Part shown: positions 60,255 to 64,000 of the stretch, one piece after another
Layout: each line of letters begins with the position of its first letter
Numbering within the stretch: the first letter of the stretch is position 1
NCBI GenBank assembly: GCA_963677455.1
Contig: OY781971.1
Coordinates: 3,162,001-3,226,000, forward strand
Source of the DNA: Draconibacterium sp963677455
GTDB lineage: Bacteria > Bacteroidota > Bacteroidia > Bacteroidales > Prolixibacteraceae
Reading direction: 5' to 3'
Length of the DNA stretch: 64,000 nucleotides
Program-made: the position numbers and the translations under genes
Notes under the pieces: generated by a model
The model's database searches: none
Seen by the model: only the letters and a program-made list of their open reading frames with translations
What the model was told of the DNA's origin: nothing

Positions 60255-61853
60255 CTACTTGATATACCTTAACGTTAAATCAGAAGAAATCTCATCAAAC
60301 TGATCTGGATCTATTTCGTATTTAGAAATATCTTCCTCAAATCCTATATAACCCAAAGGATGCCGCCCCCCTTTAAAATAATTCTTTGTTGAAAATCTTA
60401 AAGATGGTAACATCCCCGCCGGATCGAGAATAGCAATGGATATAACATAACTACCTGATGTTAATTCTTTATCAACAGTAATACTTTTTTTTATCTCGTA
60501 TGTCGCAGGTTCTTGAATGTATTTCCCCTTGCCTGAATCCCAATTTTCACCAGGCATCCATGTGCTTATCGTAATATCCTTGTAATCTTTTTTCCAAACA
60601 ACATTTTTGGTGTTTTCATCTATTAAAGAGATTTCCACCGGCCAATCATAATAAAAAGGTGAGGAACCAATATTTTTAATCTTGAATGAGATATTAAATG
60701 GTTTATCCTTGTCAATTCGTTTCTCATATTTAAACTCTTCTAAAATGAAATGATACCCTAATATATTTTGAATGGTCTGAGCATTCACCGCCAATTCTGT
60801 CTCGCTAAAATCGACAGCGGGTCTAGCGTACGAAAAATATCCTAAGTGATTTGCATGGAGCTCTCTAATTTGATTTTCAATTTTATTTCTAGTTGCGTCA
60901 TCTGCCAAAATATCTGTAAGGCTCTCGAACTTTGAAAAATCACCCCAATTCCAACAAATCTCTCCACCATAAGGCTGTTTTTTCCATCTATCCCCCATCT
61001 TCATCATTTCTTCAAATCCTCGCTCGTCTTCTTCTGCAATACCCCATGAGTCCCAATAATAACCGAACTCATAATCCTTGAAATCATAGGCATAACGAAC
61101 CATCACTTTTTTGTTCTTAAATGCTTCAGTAAATGCATCTCCCAATGTTTTTTCAATACCTGGTATCCAGGTTACATTCGCAATGTGTTTGTCATATGTA
61201 TGAGGTTTCCAGTAAGTATTTATACTAGGGCTGTGCTGTTCGCCCCATTGACCTATAATGCCCATCTCGATATACGCAACCCGAGGATCATTGTCCCATG
61301 CTTCGCCTATTTTCTCGACTAAAGCTTTTACCCTATTTTGAAAGTCAGGATGGAAATAGCCGTTGGTCAGCGGATAGTCTGGGTCACTATCACAACAATA
61401 AGGAATATCGGCAGGAAAGCGAATACCATCAAGAGCATCAGGATCATTTACTGCAGGTGTTCCCTGCCAATGGATATAAACCCTAGGAATAACCTTAATA
61501 TTTTTATCTTCTATACCTTCCCACCTATGATTGCAATAAGATATTATTTTTTCAACGCCATCAGAGGTATTATCTTCAATTTTATCCCAAGGAATATATT
61601 CCTTATACACTGATCCGTAAGGTAAAGGATAATTATTTGGGATAGGATCTAAACCAACGGAAAAAACATCACGCCACCCCATCATTGGGTTTCTAAACGC
61701 CCTATTATACTTCTCAGGAGTAACAATTACATAATCACCCTCAAGCCTTACAGTTGTACTATCGTTAATATCTTCAACTGGAATCTCCCCTTTCGCACAA
61801 CCACTCATGAAAAATAGTGTACAACAGATTAAAAACAGATTTTGAATTTTCAT
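60255..61853 (-). CDS. DUF4832 lipoprotein, glycoside hydrolase-like
   Basis: 532 residues. The lipoprotein signal FLICCTLFFMSGC puts the lipidated Cys at about 19. The body (about 50-370) is a TIM-barrel-like glycosidase fold: NPMMGWRD, IKVIPRVYIHW, YIEMGIIGQWGEQHSP (Glu residues placed like acid/base and nucleophile) and VMVRYAYDF. The C-terminal DUF4832 beta domain (about 375-530) has FNISFKIKNIGSSPFYYDWPV. It is likely surface-exposed. In a ribose/nucleoside locus it could release ribosides or nucleosides from larger glycans or glycosylated nucleosides (RusGH-like position); this is inference. Confidence 0.82.
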   Translation of the reverse strand: MKIQNLFLICCTLFFMSGCAKGEIPVEDINDSTTVRLEGDYVIVTPEKYNRAFRNPMMGWRDVFSVGLDPIPNNYPLPYGSVYKEYIPWDKIEDNTSDGVEKIISYCNHRWEGIEDKNIKVIPRVYIHWQGTPAVNDPDALDGIRFPADIPYCCDSDPDYPLTNGYFHPDFQNRVKALVEKIGEAWDNDPRVAYIEMGIIGQWGEQHSPSINTYWKPHTYDKHIANVTWIPGIEKTLGDAFTEAFKNKKVMVRYAYDFKDYEFGYYWDSWGIAEEDERGFEEMMKMGDRWKKQPYGGEICWNWGDFSKFESLTDILADDATRNKIENQIRELHANHLGYFSYARPAVDFSETELAVNAQTIQNILGYHFILEEFKYEKRIDKDKPFNISFKIKNIGSSPFYYDWPVEISLIDENTKNVVWKKDYKDITISTWMPGENWDSGKGKYIQEPATYEIKKSITVDKELTSGSYVISIAILDPAGMLPSLRFSTKNYFKGGRHPLGYIGFEEDISKYEIDPDQFDEISSDLTLRYIK

Positions 61854-61875
61854 ATTTATATTTTGAATAATTTAG

Positions 61876-61908
61876 ATATACCAGAAGTAGGTATCACTTC
61901 TGGTATAT
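61876..61908. repeat. Perfect hairpin between two genes of the PUL
   Basis: ATATACCAGAAGT, 7-nt loop, ACTTCTGGTATAT: a 13-bp perfect stem without a T tract. It may weaken read-through or stabilise the upstream surface-protein mRNA, as intergenic hairpins often do in sus-like operons. Confidence 0.75.
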
Positions 61909-61946
61909 CGCTTCTAATTTTATTTCATTTAAATGGTTGATAAGTT

Positions 61947-63107
61947 TTAATTCAGGTCTTTTACATTTACTATTTTAAAATCATAATATTGATCATTTAG
62001 TGCTTCGAAGTCGGAATAATCCCTTACTCCGTCAACTTTGCATCTGTCATAAAACAATGGCTCTAATTTTTGTTTATCATCAGAAACCTTCATTAAACAT
62101 CCTTTGATGTCAACAGTATATGTTGCTGCATAGTCCCATGTTTCAAGGAAATGAACCATTCTCACGTTTCCTTCGTCGTCAACAGGAAAATACCAACCTC
62201 TCCATCCATCATTTGCACAAACCCCAACATCGGTAACCTGAGCATCGGCAACTATTCCTTTTTCATTTAATGTATAGTGTGTTCCTAAGTTGTAAAAGTT
62301 ATAATATTCCAACTGTACATTATTGTCTCCGTAGCCAAAATAAGCCCCTTTCATAAACATCTGATCATCGCTCCCTGTATAACTCTCAATAACAAACTGT
62401 TGAGCACCATCATGATGAGCTACTACCTTCGTTTTGTCATTCTTTAAACATATAACGTATTTTTCCATATCCTGCATGACAAACCACCTCCCATATGGGC
62501 TAACAAGTGCATTCAGTTTCATGTTTTTTGTAAACTCGGCGTTTGATTTGGACACTTTATAGGTTATATCATATTCTCCTTCTTCTAAAATATTATATTC
62601 AAAAGCAGAAGAAGAAGAGAAAATATTTTCTCCAACTTTCCATTCGTGAGTAACAGGATCGGAATCCAATACAGTCACATATATATTTAATTGTTCTCCA
62701 ATACTTTTAGTAAAAATGGTATCGGTTGTAGAGAATGAAATACCTTCAATTTCATTTGGAATAACCTGTACAGAAAACTTTTTGTTAAATTCTCCATTCT
62801 CATTTTTGGCAGAATAATCAAGAACAAATGAACCAATTTCAGAAAGCTTATAATTGAGTAAATTGGATTCTCCAACGATTACATTATCAAATTTCCACTC
62901 ATGTTCAACATTTTCGCCATCAACAATTATTGCTTCAAGCTTCAAAGTGTCTCCATATTGTTTACTAAATAATGTATCGGAAGATAAAAAGGCAATCTGA
63001 GGCGGGGCAACAACTACTTCATCTTCATAACGATCTATACAAGAAGAAGAAATGATCGCTAACACCAATAATATATATGTGATGTAAAACGTAATATTTG
63101 ATTTCAT
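61947..63107 (-). CDS. PKD-like surface lipoprotein of the PUL
   Basis: 386 residues with a lipoprotein signal (LVLAIISSSC, Cys about 23). Two consecutive Ig/PKD-like domains (about 35-120 and 120-205) share the pattern F..DT.FSK..GD.L.L...VLD...VEHEWK(F/V), and the C-terminal half (about 210-386) is a separate beta domain starting YGRWFVMQDMEKYVICLKND. It sits directly after susD, the place of SusE/SusF-type surface glycan-binding proteins, so a role in binding the nutrient on the cell surface is likely. No catalytic motif. Confidence 0.8.
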   Translation of the reverse strand: MKSNITFYITYILLVLAIISSSCIDRYEDEVVVAPPQIAFLSSDTLFSKQYGDTLKLEAIIVDGENVEHEWKFDNVIVGESNLLNYKLSEIGSFVLDYSAKNENGEFNKKFSVQVIPNEIEGISFSTTDTIFTKSIGEQLNIYVTVLDSDPVTHEWKVGENIFSSSSAFEYNILEEGEYDITYKVSKSNAEFTKNMKLNALVSPYGRWFVMQDMEKYVICLKNDKTKVVAHHDGAQQFVIESYTGSDDQMFMKGAYFGYGDNNVQLEYYNFYNLGTHYTLNEKGIVADAQVTDVGVCANDGWRGWYFPVDDEGNVRMVHFLETWDYAATYTVDIKGCLMKVSDDKQKLEPLFYDRCKVDGVRDYSDFEALNDQYYDFKIVNVKDLN

Positions 63108-63132
63108 AATTATTTACATTTAAGTTTAAATT

Positions 63133-64000
63133 CTAATATCCTTCAAGTTGTATCAACAATGGATTTGCATCAATAGCGGATAATGGAAGCGGATAATAAT
63201 ACATAGCTTTCGCTGGAACCGGCCTTTCTGGCTTTCTTTCAGAAACATATTCCTGAAGTTTACCGGTTCGAATCAAATCACGCTTTCTCATTTTTTCAAA
63301 ACAGAATTCATGCATTCTTTCTTCTAAAAGAGTTTTTAAAAAGCCTTCCTTAGTACTATTAATTCCTTCACTCGTAATTAGGTCAATTCCAGCTCTTTCT
63401 CTAATTTCATTAATACATTGAAATTTATCACTGTTCCCAGGAGTTAACTCATTTATTGCTTCTGCTTTCATTAAAAGAATGTCTGCATACCTTATTAAGG
63501 GAAAGTTTTGTTCTCCATCATTAACTGGAATTCCTGCTAACCGATTATGATATTTAAAACAATGTGGTTTAAAATTTACAGTTTGTCCTGCACTATTAGT
63601 ACCAGTAGTAATAAATGTTACTTCAAACCTTTTATCATCTGGATCATAGCTATTGTACAAATATTCTGAAGGCCCATACATCGACCAGCCGGTCAAAGAA
63701 GTTCCCTGTAACTCAATAGGTAAGTAAAAATCATTTATAGTAGATCCTTCATTCTCTGACAAATAACTTATACGATGCTGAATCTCGAAAATGTTTTCGA
63801 CACCCTCATTTTTATGTTCTGGATCGAATATTTTTGCGTAATCACTATGTAAACCAAATTCTCCAGAATCGATAACTTTATTACAGTATTTGAGTGCATT
63901 TTCATAGTCAAGCATTTGAAGATATACCCTGGCTAACATTGCCTGTGCAGCATATTGTGTTGCCTTTCCCTCATCATAAACAGCTTTCGAAGGCAGTACT
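63133..64000 (-). CDS. SusD/RagB family nutrient-binding lipoprotein (5' truncated by window edge)
   Basis: The frame is open to the right edge (LPSKAVYDEGKATQYAAQAM precedes the internal ATG at 63939), so about half of the gene is outside the window. Typical SusD features: LPSKAVYDEGKATQYAAQAM, the TPR unit MLARVYLQMLDYENALKYCNKVI, NFPLIRYADILLMKAEAINE, EERMHEFCFEKMRKRDLIRTG and a final YYYPLPLSAIDANPLL. SusD proteins cap a SusC porin and bind oligosaccharide or nucleoside ligand. A susC gene should lie just beyond the window. First visible gene of the ribose/nucleoside-type PUL. Confidence 0.95.
   Translation of the reverse strand, partial: VLPSKAVYDEGKATQYAAQAMLARVYLQMLDYENALKYCNKVIDSGEFGLHSDYAKIFDPEHKNEGVENIFEIQHRISYLSENEGSTINDFYLPIELQGTSLTGWSMYGPSEYLYNSYDPDDKRFEVTFITTGTNSAGQTVNFKPHCFKYHNRLAGIPVNDGEQNFPLIRYADILLMKAEAINELTPGNSDKFQCINEIRERAGIDLITSEGINSTKEGFLKTLLEERMHEFCFEKMRKRDLIRTGKLQEYVSERKPERPVPAKAMYYYPLPLSAIDANPLLIQLEGY

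Overview
The window looks like chromosomal DNA of a free-living, probably marine or sediment member of the Bacteroidota, close to the Marinilabiliales/Prolixibacteraceae. This is inferred from gene content, not from a marker phylogeny. The signs are TAnnTTTG -7 promoter boxes and almost no Shine-Dalgarno sequences, SusD and TonB-dependent proteins, many lipoproteins, PUR-alpha-like and DUF5606 proteins, and many sugar and uronate genes. There are no rRNA genes, no CRISPR array and no complete prophage. One tRNA gene, tRNA-Leu(GAG), is present.

Layout. (1) 1-5.0 kb: a TPR-CHAT protease-like protein faces an ECF sigma factor and a membrane protein that carries repeated anti-sigma-like segments in front of periplasmic TPRs. 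A self-contained promoter-terminator unit for a short RNA lies just upstream of the sigma gene. (2) 5.2-8.0 kb: a TonB-like protein, a secreted sugar isomerase-like protein, a small protein and Rex. (3) 8.2-11.1 kb: a cobalamin-riboswitch-controlled btuF-btuC-btuD uptake operon. (4) 11.1-20.0 kb: nine genes, all on the minus strand, each separated by an imperfectly palindromic repeat that resembles an integron attC site. No integrase is present, so this looks like a CALIN-type cassette array. It carries a 2-TM protein, a GNAT, a Gdx/SugE-type SMR exporter, a lipoprotein, a ClbS/DfsB protein, two S41 peptidases, a thioredoxin-fold protein and a broken hypothetical gene. Two attC-like sites are interrupted at the same position by 109-bp MITE-like elements.

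(5) 20.8-24.9 kb: an SSS symporter, a GH130 phosphorylase and a Gfo/Idh/MocA oxidoreductase, probably for beta-mannoside use. (6) 25-38 kb: mostly housekeeping (apbE, acylphosphatase, aromatic amino acid decarboxylase, araA, nth, serine hydrolase, ABC-F ATPase, PUR-alpha-like protein, folD, ffh). (7) 38.4-42.5 kb: kduI-kduD-DUF4861 divergent from a LacI regulator, with a perfect LacI-type operator between them. (8) 42.5-55.6 kb: yqaA-like, argS, an OmpA/TSP3 protein, a DnaQ-like exonuclease, a TonB-dependent receptor, an ECF sigma factor with a duplicated 3' end behind it, a DJ-1/PfpI protein and purL. (9) 55.7-57.0 kb: tRNA-Leu followed by a decayed tyrosine-recombinase gene cut off by an IS21-family remnant. 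(10) 57.2-64 kb: a polysaccharide-utilisation-type locus running leftward from a truncated susD through a PKD-like lipoprotein, a DUF4832 hydrolase-like protein, ribokinase, nucleoside hydrolase and a GRP/RhaT-type sugar transporter. Its gene set resembles the ribose/nucleoside utilisation (rus) loci of Bacteroides.

Main limits: no database searches or folding programs were run. Family calls rest on motifs and recognised sequence patterns, and attC, sRNA and terminator calls on dyad symmetry read by eye.
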